Assembly: GCF_039544165.1 (NCBI RefSeq)
Contig: NZ_BAABLD010000017.1
Span: 496,001-560,000 of the forward strand
Length of the DNA: 64,000 nt
Reading direction: 5' to 3'
Source of the DNA: Viridibacterium curvum
GTDB lineage: Bacteria; Pseudomonadota; Gammaproteobacteria; Burkholderiales; Rhodocyclaceae
The notes beneath the pieces were generated by a model that searched no databases, was not told where the DNA came from, and saw nothing but the letters and a program-made list of their open reading frames with translations. The number at the start of each line of letters is the position of its first letter. Within the stretch, counting starts at the first letter, position 1. A program made the translations under genes and the position numbers. This document shows, piece after piece, positions 16,281 through 24,570 of the stretch.

Positions 16281-17111
16281 ATGGCTGCCCGCGACGAAGG
16301 TCTGATGCTTGAGCACCAGCCCAGCCGCTGGTATTCCACCAACATGGTGGGTATACCGGCAGATCTGGTCGCGTCGGTCGCTTTCAACGAGCATCCACAA
16401 GCCCTGCGCATTGCCGGCACGCGCGAGGCGAATGCGGGCCTGTTCCGCCTGCTGGATGACGCCGTAGACCAGGCTGACGCGGCCGACCGCTTTGCGCATT
16501 ACATGGACGCCGTGTTCGGGCTGGAGAAGCCCGACCCCACGCAGCCACGCCCCCGTGAACGACGCTTCCGTGCCAGCTATCTCAAACTGCTGCAAGGCTG
16601 GGGCTTCGACTCCAACAGTCCGCAGGGGGCTGTGCTCAAAGGCTGGGTGGAGAGCCGCTTCGGCATCACGCCTTCGTTCCACAAGTCGGCGCTGGACCGC
16701 TATCCCTCACCCGCCTGGACGGGCTATCTCGAAGAGAAGTTCAACAGTCGCTTCCACAACAACTGCATCAACATGCAACTGGATGCGCTGTACGAATTCT
16801 GCCAATGGAGCCTCGTGCGTTTCGCACATCCGCTCTGCCGCCTCATGTGGCGCGGCACCAACCACATGGAAGAGCAGATCCTCAGCGGCTCGCTGCGGAG
16901 CCGCGAGTGCATCACGCGTCTCAACAACCTCGTCTCGTTCAGTCTTGATGCCGAACGAGCCAGCGAGTTTGGCGACTGGGTACTGAAGAGCGACGTCCCG
17001 GCCTGCAAATTGCTGTTCTTTCCCGGCCTGCTGAACGACAAGGTGCTCAACGCCGAAGGCGAAGCCCTGGTCATCGGCGGTCTTTATCGCGTGGAGGCAC
17101 GTTATGGTTGA
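16281..17111 (+). CDS. draT: NAD(+)-dinitrogen-reductase ADP-D-ribosyltransferase
   Basis: 276 residues, normal DraT length. It transfers ADP-ribose from NAD+ to one NifH arginine (Arg102 here) on ammonium or energy shift and so inactivates nitrogenase. Family segments visible are RWYSTNMVGIPADLVAS, FNSRFHNNCINMQLDALYEFCQW, LMWRGTNHMEEQ and LNNLVSFSLDAERASEFGDWV. It overlaps draG by eight bases, indicating a coupled draTG unit. The repeat in front may separate it from the globin genes, but I see no closer promoter. Confidence 0.96.
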   Translation: MAARDEGLMLEHQPSRWYSTNMVGIPADLVASVAFNEHPQALRIAGTREANAGLFRLLDDAVDQADAADRFAHYMDAVFGLEKPDPTQPRPRERRFRASYLKLLQGWGFDSNSPQGAVLKGWVESRFGITPSFHKSALDRYPSPAWTGYLEEKFNSRFHNNCINMQLDALYEFCQWSLVRFAHPLCRLMWRGTNHMEEQILSGSLRSRECITRLNNLVSFSLDAERASEFGDWVLKSDVPACKLLFFPGLLNDKVLNAEGEALVIGGLYRVEARYG

Positions 17112-18036
17112 TCTGGTTCTCGAACGCCCTGCCCGTCTGCCTGAGGCCCCGCCGCTGTCGCTGCTCGACCGCGCCCTCGGCGCCTATCTGGGCCTCGCCA
17201 TCGGCGACGCGCTGGGCGCCACGGTCGAGTTCATGACTCCGCGCGAGATCATGACCACCTATGGCACGCATCGCCATGTCATCGGCGGCGGCTGGCTCAA
17301 ACTCAAGCCCGGCCAGGTGACAGACGACACCACCATGGCGCTCGCGCTGGGGGACGCCATCGTCAAGGCGCGCGGCTGGGATCTGCGCGAAGTCGCCGAA
17401 CACTATGCGGACTGGCTGCGCGGCATGCCGGTCGACTGCGGCAACACCTGCCGGCGCGGCATCCGGCGTTACATGCTCGACGGCACGCTCGAAGCTGCCT
17501 TCAACGAGGGGGACGCCGGCAACGGCGCCGTGATGCGCAACCTGCCCGCCGTGCTCGGCTTCCTGCACGACGATGCACAGCTCGTGCGCCACAGCTTTGA
17601 GCAGGGCCGCGTCACGCACAACCACCCGCTGTCCGACCTCGCCAACGTGGCCATTGCGCGCATGACGGCATCCCTCCTGCGTGGCGAGCCCGTTACCCAG
17701 GCCAAGCGCATTGCCGAAGAACTCGCCGCGCAGGAGCCGCGCTTCTCGACCAGCCGCTACAAGGGCCGCGCCACCGGCTACATCGTGGACACCATGCAGA
17801 CCGTGCTGCACCACTTCTTCACGCACGACGATTTCGAGAACTGCGTGATCGCCGTAGTCAATCGCGGTGACGATGCCGACACCACCGGCGCGCTGGCCGG
17901 CATGCTCGCTGGCGCACGCTTCGGCCTGCGCGCCCTGCCTCGCCAATGGCTGCGCAAGATCGACCCCGACATCCGCCACCGCATTGAAGTGCAGACGCGA
18001 CAGCTGTTGGGGCTCGCGTTCCCGAGGAAGGTGTGA
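17104..18036 (+). CDS. draG: ADP-ribosyl-[dinitrogen reductase] hydrolase
   Basis: 310 residues. This di-metal ADP-ribosylglycohydrolase removes ADP-ribose from NifH and reactivates it. Metal-binding motifs are seen as AIGDALGATVEF, TDDTTMALALGD and RGDDADTTGALAGMLAGARFG; NHPLSDLANVAIA is also conserved. The start at 17104 lies inside the draT end. In other diazotrophs DraG activity is controlled by membrane sequestration through AmtB and GlnK/GlnB, none of which lie in this window. Confidence 0.96.
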   Translation: MVDLVLERPARLPEAPPLSLLDRALGAYLGLAIGDALGATVEFMTPREIMTTYGTHRHVIGGGWLKLKPGQVTDDTTMALALGDAIVKARGWDLREVAEHYADWLRGMPVDCGNTCRRGIRRYMLDGTLEAAFNEGDAGNGAVMRNLPAVLGFLHDDAQLVRHSFEQGRVTHNHPLSDLANVAIARMTASLLRGEPVTQAKRIAEELAAQEPRFSTSRYKGRATGYIVDTMQTVLHHFFTHDDFENCVIAVVNRGDDADTTGALAGMLAGARFGLRALPRQWLRKIDPDIRHRIEVQTRQLLGLAFPRKV

Positions 18037-18068
18037 TGGGCGAACACACGCTCCAGATCCCGCGCATC

Positions 18069-18210
18069 GTCATTCCCGCCAGCTTTACCAGCGGCATTGC
18101 CGCACTTCGCTCCCCTCCCCCGCATGCGGGGGAGGGGCTGGGGGAGAGGGCTGGCGCGGAAATCCAGCGTCTTTCAACGACTCTGAATTCCCGCCTTCGC
18201 GGGAATGACG
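18069..18210. repeat. composite repeat element after draG
   Basis: Nearly identical to the 16106-16251 element in ends and insert (one copy has ccgcatgcggg, the other ccgcttgcggg). The two flank draTG almost symmetrically. Confidence 0.85.
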
Positions 18211-18249
18211 GCTGGGAAAGAACGCACTTTCAAGGCAGGAAGCACTGAC

Positions 18250-19848
18250 ATGCTCGACGAACGCCTGCAAACCCTCTTCGCCTACCACGAGCGCAGCAAA
18301 CACACGCTGCAGCAGTACGCCAAGGGCCCCGAGACGCTGGACTGGGATTCGCAGCCCGATCCGTTCCGCCGCTTCGAGGGCAGCCCCGTCGACGCCCTGC
18401 CCCTCGTCGCTGATGGCCTGCGCCGCAGCTGGTCCGACCTGCACTTGGGCCTGATCACGCCGCAGATCTTCCAGCGCGAAGCGCTCGCCGCCCTGCTCGA
18501 ACTCTCCTTCGGCCTGTCCGCCTGGAAGCAATACGGCCCCGACCGCTGGGCGCTGCGCTGCAATCCTTCCAGCGGCAACCTGCACCCCACCGAAGCCTAT
18601 GTCATCGCGCAGGGCTTTCCGGATGTCGACGACGGCCTCTACCACTACGCGCCGCGCGAACACGCGCTGGAGCTGCGCGCCGCACTTGCCGCCAATCGGC
18701 CGCAAGACCGGCCACACCTGTGGGTCGCTCTCAGTTCAGTGATGTGGCGCGAGGCCTGGAAGTACGGCGAGCGTGCCTTCCGCTACTGCCAGCTCGACAC
18801 CGGCCACGCGCTGGGTGCCTTGCGCTATGCCTCCGCGCTGATGGGCTGGCAGGCGCGCGTGGTGCCGATGAACGCCGACGACCTCGGCCGCCTCATCGGC
18901 AGCTCACGCCACACCGACTACATGATGGTGGAGGAAGAAGAACCCGAACTGCTCGTCGAGATTCTGCCCGCAGGCGCAACCCCGCTCTGCCCGCGCGGCT
19001 GGATCGATGAAGCCGCCTTTCTCGGCAAGCCCAGCCGGCTCGACAAGGGACGCCGCCTCTACCAGTGGCCCATCATCGACGAAGCCGCCGCCGCGTCTCG
19101 CCTCATCTTTGCCGACCCTCCCTCGCGCCCGCCACGCCAGCCCGCGGGCAACGCCCTGATACGCAGCGAACAGCCCGCCGCCACGCTGATCCGCCAGCGC
19201 CGCAGCGCGCAGCACTTCGAACGCCGCGCCAGCATGCCGTCGGCATCCTTCCTGGCCATCGCACGCAGCCTCATGGAAGACTGCCTGCCCTTCGATGCCT
19301 GGCATCTGCCGCCGCGCATCCACCCGGTGTTCTTCGTGCATCGCGTCGACGGCATTCCCGCCGGTGCCTGGGCCATGCCGCGCAGCCGGCGTGGCGAGCA
19401 GATCATGCGCTCCAGCCTCTCGCACGACATGCAGTGGCAGCCACTCGAAGGCTGCGACACGGATCTGCCGCTCTTCATGCTCGCCAACAACGCCGCACTG
19501 GCCGGCACCCTGCGCACGCTGTGCTGCCACCAGGCCATCGGCTCGGATGCCTGTTTCGCCGTGGCCCTGCTGGCCGACTTTGCCGGCGCGCTGGATGAAG
19601 ACCCCGCGCACTACCGCCACCTCTTCCAGGAGGCCGGCCTCATCGGCCAGGCGCTCTACATGGAAGCCGAAGCCATGGGCCTGCGCGGCACCGGCATCGG
19701 CTGCTTTTTCGACGATGCCCTGCACGACCTGCTCGGCATCCACGACCGTCAGTTACAGACGCTCTATCACTTCACCGTCGGCGTGCCCCTCGTCGACAAC
19801 CGCATCACCACCGAGCCGCCCTACGAGGGCAGGCCGTTAAAGGACTAG
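18250..19848 (+). CDS. SagB/ThcOx-type nitroreductase-fold protein
   Basis: 532 residues with two nitroreductase-like halves. The N-terminal half holds WALRCNPSSGNLHPTEAY, a typical FMN-binding segment of SagB-type dehydrogenases, and GHALGALRYASALMGW. The C-terminal half holds IRQRRSAQHFERRASM and AEAMGLRGTGIGCFFDD. SagB enzymes oxidise azolines in peptide natural products, but stand-alone tandem forms are of unknown function, and no precursor peptide or cyclodehydratase is nearby. ATG 18250 starts MLDERLQTLFAYHERS; the upstream open frame enters the repeat. It sits 4 bases from the rhodanese gene, in the draTG cluster. Confidence 0.85.
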   Translation: MLDERLQTLFAYHERSKHTLQQYAKGPETLDWDSQPDPFRRFEGSPVDALPLVADGLRRSWSDLHLGLITPQIFQREALAALLELSFGLSAWKQYGPDRWALRCNPSSGNLHPTEAYVIAQGFPDVDDGLYHYAPREHALELRAALAANRPQDRPHLWVALSSVMWREAWKYGERAFRYCQLDTGHALGALRYASALMGWQARVVPMNADDLGRLIGSSRHTDYMMVEEEEPELLVEILPAGATPLCPRGWIDEAAFLGKPSRLDKGRRLYQWPIIDEAAAASRLIFADPPSRPPRQPAGNALIRSEQPAATLIRQRRSAQHFERRASMPSASFLAIARSLMEDCLPFDAWHLPPRIHPVFFVHRVDGIPAGAWAMPRSRRGEQIMRSSLSHDMQWQPLEGCDTDLPLFMLANNAALAGTLRTLCCHQAIGSDACFAVALLADFAGALDEDPAHYRHLFQEAGLIGQALYMEAEAMGLRGTGIGCFFDDALHDLLGIHDRQLQTLYHFTVGVPLVDNRITTEPPYEGRPLKD

Positions 19849-19852
19849 AACC

Positions 19853-20626
19853 ATGACAGAGAGAAAATTCCAGCGCCTCGCCGTCAGCGAACTCGGCGCC
19901 TGGCTGGGCGCCAACCCCGATGCCTTGATCCTCGACGCTCGCGACGCCAATGCCTTTGCAGCTGGCAACATCGAGACGAGCGTGCGTCTCGACGGTCGCA
20001 ACCACGAAGGCCTGATCTTCTCCACGCCCAAGTCGCGGCCGGTGTTCATCTACTGTTATCGCGGCAACGCCAGCCAGACCTACGCGCAACAGTTTGCCGA
20101 CTTCGGCTTCCGCAATGTTGCTGACCTTGTCGGCGGCTGGGAAGGCTTGCAGAAAGCACTGGCGCACAGGCCCGCCGTCGATGCGGGGCTCGCCACCTGG
20201 CTGAATAACAATGGCTTCAGCGATGTGCAGACTGCCGGCACGCATGGCAACACGCCGCTGATGCACGCGGCGTGGAAAGGTGAAGCCTCGGTCGTGGATG
20301 CGCTGCTCGCCGCTGGCGCGCGCGTCGACGCCGTCAATAACGATGGCAACACCGCCCTGTGGCTGGCCTGCGTGAGCAACGACCCCGCCATCGTGCAGCG
20401 CATTGCCTCTGCAGGCGCAGACATCGACCACGCCAACCTCACCGGCGCGACCAGCCTGATGTACGCCGCCTCATCGAGCAAACCCGACATCGTCGCCACC
20501 CTGCTCGCCCTCGGCGCCGACCCGCTGATCCAGACACAGGACGATTTCAGCGCACTGGACATGGCGGCGAGTGTGGAATGCCTGCAACTGCTGCGCGCGG
20601 CGACGCGAACGGCGAAGCAGGCTTGA
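19853..20626 (+). CDS. rhodanese domain-ankyrin repeat fusion protein
   Basis: 257 residues. Residues about 5-105 form a rhodanese-like domain with LILDARDANAFAAGNIE and the active-site cysteine in FIYCYRGNASQ, followed by GFRNVADLVGGWEGL. Residues about 120-250 hold ankyrin repeats (GNTPLMHAAWKGEASVVDALLAAGA, GNTALWLACVSNDPAIV and further ones). A persulfide-handling enzyme tethered to a partner protein is inferred. It starts four bases after the SagB-like gene. Ankyrin-containing partners and sulfur carriers fit Fe-S demand during nitrogen fixation, but the target is unknown. Confidence 0.9.
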   Translation: MTERKFQRLAVSELGAWLGANPDALILDARDANAFAAGNIETSVRLDGRNHEGLIFSTPKSRPVFIYCYRGNASQTYAQQFADFGFRNVADLVGGWEGLQKALAHRPAVDAGLATWLNNNGFSDVQTAGTHGNTPLMHAAWKGEASVVDALLAAGARVDAVNNDGNTALWLACVSNDPAIVQRIASAGADIDHANLTGATSLMYAASSSKPDIVATLLALGADPLIQTQDDFSALDMAASVECLQLLRAATRTAKQA

Positions 20627-20632
20627 AAACGC

Positions 20633-20694
20633 AGGGTGCGCAATGCGCACCGTCCACTCCACCCCAACCTGTGGTGCGCGGTGCGCACCCTACG
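20633..20694. repeat. paired AGGGTGCGCA palindromes
   Basis: AGGGTGCGCAATGCGCACC and GGTGCGCGGTGCGCACCCT face each other within the 77-base gap before the NifO-like gene. A single TAGGGTGCGCACTGCGCACC copy follows that gene at 21136-21155 and supplies its stop codon. Confidence 0.75.
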
Positions 20695-20703
20695 GAGGCC
20701 ACC

Positions 20704-21138
20704 ATGCCCCACATCCTTTTCTGGGAAAAACCCGGCTGCGGCGGCAACGCCAAGCAGAAAGCCTGGCTGCAGGCCGCTGGCCACACGCTTGAAGTGCGCG
20801 ACCTGCTCTCCTGGCCCTGGACGGCCTTCACGCTGCTCGAATTCCTCGGCCCGCTGCCGGTGGCTGACTGGTTCAATCGCGCCGCACCGCGTGTGAAATC
20901 GGGCGAGATCGTGCCCGAGGCGCTCAAAGCCGACAAAGCCATCGAACTTCTGCTCGCCGAGCCACTGCTGATCCGTCGCCCGCTGATGCAGGTGCGAGAC
21001 GAACGCCGCGTCGGCTTCGACCCCGCTGCCGTGGATGCCTGGATCGGCCTTAACGCGCAGGACGCGGCACGCCCCGTTGCGCGCGCCGAGGGCTGCGCGG
21101 CAAACATCAACAGCGCACCATGCACACCCGCTACGTAG
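20704..21138 (+). CDS. nifO: ArsC/Spx-fold nitrogenase-associated protein (NifO-like)
   Basis: 144 residues. The N-terminal segment FWEKPGCGGNAKQKAWLQAAGH is the glutaredoxin/arsenate reductase-like signature of nitrogenase-associated NifO proteins, followed by LLSWPWTAFTLLEFLGPLPVADWFN and LLIRRPLMQVRDERRVGFD. NifO is reported to influence FeMo-co synthesis versus nitrate assimilation; its chemistry is unknown. ATG 20704 follows GGAGGCC. The stop codon lies in a repeat, so the last ~12 residues could be a repeat-derived extension. Confidence 0.85.
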   Translation: MPHILFWEKPGCGGNAKQKAWLQAAGHTLEVRDLLSWPWTAFTLLEFLGPLPVADWFNRAAPRVKSGEIVPEALKADKAIELLLAEPLLIRRPLMQVRDERRVGFDPAAVDAWIGLNAQDAARPVARAEGCAANINSAPCTPAT

Positions 21139-21188
21139 GGTGCGCACTGCGCACCATTTGGCCGCCACACCTCGCGACGCGCACTGCG

Positions 21189-21356
21189 TCAATCAGGCGT
21201 CATGTCCGGGTGAAAGATCACCTCATCGGGCATGCCGCCCTCGCCTGCCTGCAGGCTAACCCCACCGAGCGGCGAGTAACCGACATCGCCTTCGAGCAGC
21301 ACCGTCGCTTCTGCCGGCATTTCGGCGAGCCACTTCATCAACTGTTGCACGTTCAT
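21189..21356 (-). CDS. possible 55-residue protein
   Basis: A short frame on the strand opposite its neighbours reading MNVQQLMKWLAEMPAEATV...DEVIFHPDMTPD. AGGTG stands eight bases before the ATG. The pattern (short helix, then LLEGDVGYSPLGGVSL) resembles small phage-type or regulatory proteins, but I do not recognise it. It is convergent with the NifO-like gene and divergent from the next gene 40 bases away. Its coherence as a protein is the main support. Confidence 0.45.
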   Translation of the reverse strand: MNVQQLMKWLAEMPAEATVLLEGDVGYSPLGGVSLQAGEGGMPDEVIFHPDMTPD

Positions 21357-21395
21357 CACTGACACCTGTCGATAACCCATACGGAGACAAGCAAC

Positions 21396-21683
21396 ATGGA
21401 GTCCACCGACTTCGACCACGAGCGCTTCTTCCTCAGCTACACCGGCGTCAAACTGCCCCTGCAGCTCTTCGACGAACTCGCCCCCGACGCACTGCGCAAC
21501 CGCAACACCTGGTTCCGCGCCCGCTACGCGGCCGATGGCCGCATGCTCTGCTGCGAGAAGTTCGTCTACGGCGAAGTCGAGATGCGCCATGACTATCTCT
21601 ACGATGCAGAGGGCCAGCTCTGCGAAGCGCACGTGAAGGGGCCGGACGAAGACGAGGACGTGCAGGTGTTGACCTTCAGCTAG
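21396..21683 (+). CDS. small nif-linked unknown protein (DUF6156-like?)
   Basis: 95 residues, acidic, beginning MESTDFDHERFFLSYTGVKLPLQL. A beta-rich protein with the segments YTGVKLPLQLFDEL and RHDYLYDAEGQLCEAHVKG. There is a Cys pair in LCCEKF and one further Cys. I think it may belong to the small DUF6156 group seen in nif regions, but this is from memory of the pattern. GGAGACAAGCAAC precedes the ATG. Part of the plus-strand draTG-distal block. Confidence 0.75.
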   Translation: MESTDFDHERFFLSYTGVKLPLQLFDELAPDALRNRNTWFRARYAADGRMLCCEKFVYGEVEMRHDYLYDAEGQLCEAHVKGPDEDEDVQVLTFS

Positions 21684-21690
21684 GCATCGC

Positions 21691-21836
21691 TCCGTCATTC
21701 CCGCGCAGGCGGGAATCCAGTGACTTTTCGAACGACGCTGGATTCCCGCCCGTGCCCTCTCCCCCAACCCCTCTCCCGCAAGCGGGAGAGGGGAGCGAAA
21801 AGCGGCGTTGCCGAGCATAAAGCTGGCGGGAATGAC
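21691..21836. repeat. composite repeat element before the GST gene
   Basis: Starts with the CATTCCCGCGCAGGCGGGAAT palindrome, continues with an inverted copy interrupted by the 'ccctctcccccaacccc'/'agcgggagagggg' element, and ends GCGGGAATGACG. It fills most of the 189-base gap. Confidence 0.85.
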
Positions 21837-21872
21837 GAACTTCTGGCAACCCCAGCCCAAACAGGAAATCGC

Positions 21873-22487
21873 ATGAAGTTCTACATGGCTCCCGGCTCCT
21901 GCACGACCGGCATTCACATCCTGCTCGAAGAGCTCGAACTGCCCTTCGAAGTGTGGGTGGTCAACATTCCCGCGGGCGACAACCGCAAGCCCGAATACCT
22001 CGCGCTCAACCCGCGCGGCACCATCCCCACCCTCGTGCTCGACGACGGCAACGTGCTCGGCGATTACCTCGCCATCTCGTACTGGCTGGCCGCCAGACAC
22101 CCGCGCCGCAAGCTGCTACCCGAAGACTCCGTGCTGGCGGCAAAGGCCATGTCGCTCCTGTCTTATGTAACGGGCCACGTGCACGGCCAGGCTTACACGC
22201 GCATCTTCACCACCGACGCCTACACCGCCGACGCCACCCAGCACGTCGCCGTGCAGGCACGCGGCCGCGAGATGGTGACGCAAGCGTTTGAGTTGCTCGA
22301 AGCATGGCTACCCGATGAAGGCTATGCCGTCGGCAACTTCTCGATCGCCGATCCGGCGCTGTTCTACGTCGCGTTCTGGGCCGAACACCTCAAGATTCCA
22401 CTCCCCCCGCGCTGTCAGGCGCACTACGCCCTCATGCGCAGCCGCCCCGTGGTGCAACGCGTCCTGCGGGAAGAAGGCTACAGGTAA
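21873..22487 (+). CDS. glutathione S-transferase family protein
   Basis: 204 residues. The thioredoxin-like N-terminal domain begins MKFYMAPGSCTTGIHILLEEL (the Ser/Cys pair is the likely activation site) and has the cis-Pro region NPRGTIPTLVL. The C-terminal helical domain includes NFSIADPALFYVAFW. GST-like proteins recur in nif clusters but their substrate is unknown. AGGAAATCGC precedes ATG 21873; the longer frame begins in the repeat. The next gene follows after five bases. Confidence 0.9.
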   Translation: MKFYMAPGSCTTGIHILLEELELPFEVWVVNIPAGDNRKPEYLALNPRGTIPTLVLDDGNVLGDYLAISYWLAARHPRRKLLPEDSVLAAKAMSLLSYVTGHVHGQAYTRIFTTDAYTADATQHVAVQARGREMVTQAFELLEAWLPDEGYAVGNFSIADPALFYVAFWAEHLKIPLPPRCQAHYALMRSRPVVQRVLREEGYR

Positions 22488-22492
22488 TCCAC

Positions 22493-22879
22493 ATGGAACC
22501 ACGCATACAGCCCCTGCACTACGACTACACCGAGTTCGCACTGGCAAAAGCCTTCTTCTTTCGTGCATGGTGCGAATTCGCCCGCGAGCGCGGCGCCCTG
22601 CTGCCTATCGACCTGTCGGGCGCCTGCAAGTATGGCTCGCTGTTCATGCACGACCTCTACGGCGGCGTCATCGAGGGCCACTATGCGCATCAGTACAACC
22701 GCATCGCCGGCCGACTGGTCGATCTCAGCCATGACGCCAGCGATGTGGGAGCCATGCGCGAGCCTTACTCACACGACCCTGCCTACTTCGACATCCCCGA
22801 GTATCGCGTCGCTCTCATTGCCTGCCAGCCGCGCGTTGACCGCTGGGTGAGTGCCTACCTGCTCGAAACCGGTAGCTGA
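22493..22879 (+). CDS. YunG-like protein with Cys-His-Asp pattern
   Basis: 128 residues, no signal peptide. The arrangement SGACKYGSLF ... GHYAHQYN ... GRLVDLSHDASDV resembles the uncharacterised YunG family of Firmicutes (GxC, HYxN, DLT). Its Cys-His-Asp order is what papain-like and transglutaminase-like folds use. I infer a possible cysteine-dependent activity, unproven. It follows the GST gene by five bases and is the last gene of the plus-strand nif-linked block, convergent with the CopD-like gene. Confidence 0.75.
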   Translation: MEPRIQPLHYDYTEFALAKAFFFRAWCEFARERGALLPIDLSGACKYGSLFMHDLYGGVIEGHYAHQYNRIAGRLVDLSHDASDVGAMREPYSHDPAYFDIPEYRVALIACQPRVDRWVSAYLLETGS

Positions 22880-22922
22880 CCCTGCAGCGCACGCCCCACC
22901 GCGTGGGCTCACCGGGCCCACA

Positions 22923-23384
22923 CTACAGCGAGCGCCCCAGCATCGCGATCAGCGTCGTCAGTACACCCAGCGCGAGATTCAGCGCCACCAGGCGGCGGAT
23001 GCGCGACAGGCTCGCTGCCGCCACAGGCAAGGCCGCAGTGCTGACCGCATGACGCAGGCGCGGATACTCGCTCAAGCGGATCCAGCCGAAGATCAGCGCC
23101 ATCACGATGCCGATGCCCATCATCACGTGCAGGTAGACCGCCGGCGTCGGCCCACCCGTCTCGATCAGCCGCATCATCGCCACGCCCGTCACCAGCACGA
23201 CGACCACAGCCACCGTCACCCACGCAAAGAAGCGACCCAGCAGACGCGCCATCAGCGGCAAGCGCTGCGGCGGCTCAAGCAACTCGGCCACGGTCGGCCG
23301 CACGATGAAATGCATCAACACCATGCCCCCTACCCAGACAATGATGGCCAGCACATGCAGGCTGCGCAGAATGTCGTACAACAC
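22923..23384 (-). CDS. CopD-family membrane protein
   Basis: 153 residues with about four transmembrane helices (first LHVLAIIVWVGGMVLMHFIV, last LVALNLALGVLTTLIAML). It matches the CopD/PcoD-like domain, in which helix histidines (LHVL, MHFI) may handle copper or heme. It lies at the distal end of the minus-strand block of unknown acidic genes, with a 362-base repeat-rich gap in between. Copper supply to a high-affinity oxidase is one possibility, but no evidence in the window supports it. Confidence 0.85.
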   Translation of the reverse strand: MLYDILRSLHVLAIIVWVGGMVLMHFIVRPTVAELLEPPQRLPLMARLLGRFFAWVTVAVVVVLVTGVAMMRLIETGGPTPAVYLHVMMGIGIVMALIFGWIRLSEYPRLRHAVSTAALPVAAASLSRIRRLVALNLALGVLTTLIAMLGRSL

Positions 23385-23746
23385 GGTGAGGCTCCTGAAG
23401 AAGGGATGGACGCAAGTATGGAGGAAAGGCGGTCAGGGTAGCGACCACGCCCGCGAATGCCGCACACGCATAGCCGTTCCCTCTCCCTTGGGGCGAAGAG
23501 TGAATTCGCAAAGCACTGCTTTGCGCCTCTGCAGCCGACAGGCAGTGCAATGCCTGCCGTGGGGCGCGGAGCGGGGTGACCCGTCAGGGCCGGGAGAGGG
23601 GAAAAGCCACGCACCTCACTCAAGCCTCACCGATGCGAGATTGCGAACCATCCCGCCTCTCCCGGCCTCCGGCCACCCTCCCCTCAAGGGGAGGGTGGGA
23701 GGGGTTTCAAATCACGCTCCTGCCGGAGCAAGCGCGACACCAGCCC
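23385..23746. repeat. gap with gene-free C/G-rich repeats
   Basis: No credible gene. It contains the 'ccctctccc...ggagaggg' type of element (around 23480-23605) with 'gcaaagcactgctttgc' and 'ggcagtgcaatgcctgcc' palindromes, then an inverted 'ccctcccctcaaggggagggtggga' stretch near 23690. Confidence 0.6.
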
Positions 23747-24217
23747 TCAGCGCCCGCCGCCACCCATGATGAGGTCGAACACCTTGCGCATCAGCAGCAG
23801 TTCCTGCGCGTCGGCGCCGCGCAGGGCGCTGATCGGGCGGAAGATGCCACCACCACCTTCAATGCGGTGTGCTGGCGCTTCAAAGGTCGTGAAGCGCAGC
23901 AGGTGGATGCGCACGGCGCCGCTCTCTGCGGCCGCCCAGGCATCGAAGTCACCCACATACACAAATTCCGCCGGCGTGAGTTGCAGCGTCTCTAAAGCGG
24001 CGTCGATGACGGTCTGCGCCGTGACGCTGCCATCGGCGGCCGCCTCCACGCCCACCTTCGCCCCCGCCGGCAACGGCCCCGGCGCCAGCAGCGAACCGTC
24101 AGGCCAACGCGCGAACACCAGCGCCGTGCTGTAACTGTCGAAGTGCGACAGGATCACCCGGTTGTGCTGCCACACCGGATGCGTCTGGATTTCAGCCATT
24201 GCATTCATGGTCATCAT
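23747..24217 (-). CDS. nif-linked protein of unknown function
   Basis: 156 residues (MMTMNAMAEIQTHPVWQHNRVILSHFDSYSTAL...). It is a soluble alpha/beta protein; the C-terminus is glycine-rich (IMGGGGR). No known catalytic motif was recognised. Its start overlaps the stop of the upstream gene (ATGA), so the two are translationally coupled. Internal Met codons at 24208 and 24199 are possible alternative starts. It belongs to the three-gene acidic block downstream of the FNR-type box. Confidence 0.78.
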   Translation of the reverse strand: MMTMNAMAEIQTHPVWQHNRVILSHFDSYSTALVFARWPDGSLLAPGPLPAGAKVGVEAAADGSVTAQTVIDAALETLQLTPAEFVYVGDFDAWAAAESGAVRIHLLRFTTFEAPAHRIEGGGGIFRPISALRGADAQELLLMRKVFDLIMGGGGR

Positions 24218-24570
24218 ATCTCCGCACGCAATTCTTCAACACGCGACTTCAGCGCCGCAGCCGTCTGTGCAGCGCCGCCGCCAATGCTCACCTCGGCCCC
24301 GGCCAGCGACTGCAAGGCCGCCGCCACCATCAGCGCCGCGCACTCCTCGCGCGGGTCACCCGACCAGCGCAACATCAAACCTTCGTCGTCGTCGGCCACC
24401 GAGAAGCCAGCGTCCTCGCCATCCAGCACGCAGCCCTGGAAGCCACTCGCCTCCGCGATCTCCAGCCCTTCCAGATCCAGCGGAAAACCCAGCGACTTCA
24501 GCGCGCCCTGCAACACGGCAGCCGCCGGCAGCGCGTCGGTTTCGATACGAATGCGACACGAACGTGACAT
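24214..24570 (-). CDS. nif-linked protein of unknown function
   Basis: 118 residues starting MSRSCRIRIETDALPAAAVLQGALKSLG, strongly acidic in the middle (DGEDAGFSVADDDEGL). The C-terminus reads as a helix (TAAALKSRVEELRAEI). No motif or family recognised. It is translationally coupled to the downstream 156-residue protein by ATGA overlap, which suggests a stoichiometric pair. A repeat-filled gap of 353 bases separates it from the 98-residue gene upstream. Confidence 0.78.
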   Translation of the reverse strand: MSRSCRIRIETDALPAAAVLQGALKSLGFPLDLEGLEIAEASGFQGCVLDGEDAGFSVADDDEGLMLRWSGDPREECAALMVAAALQSLAGAEVSIGGGAAQTAAALKSRVEELRAEI

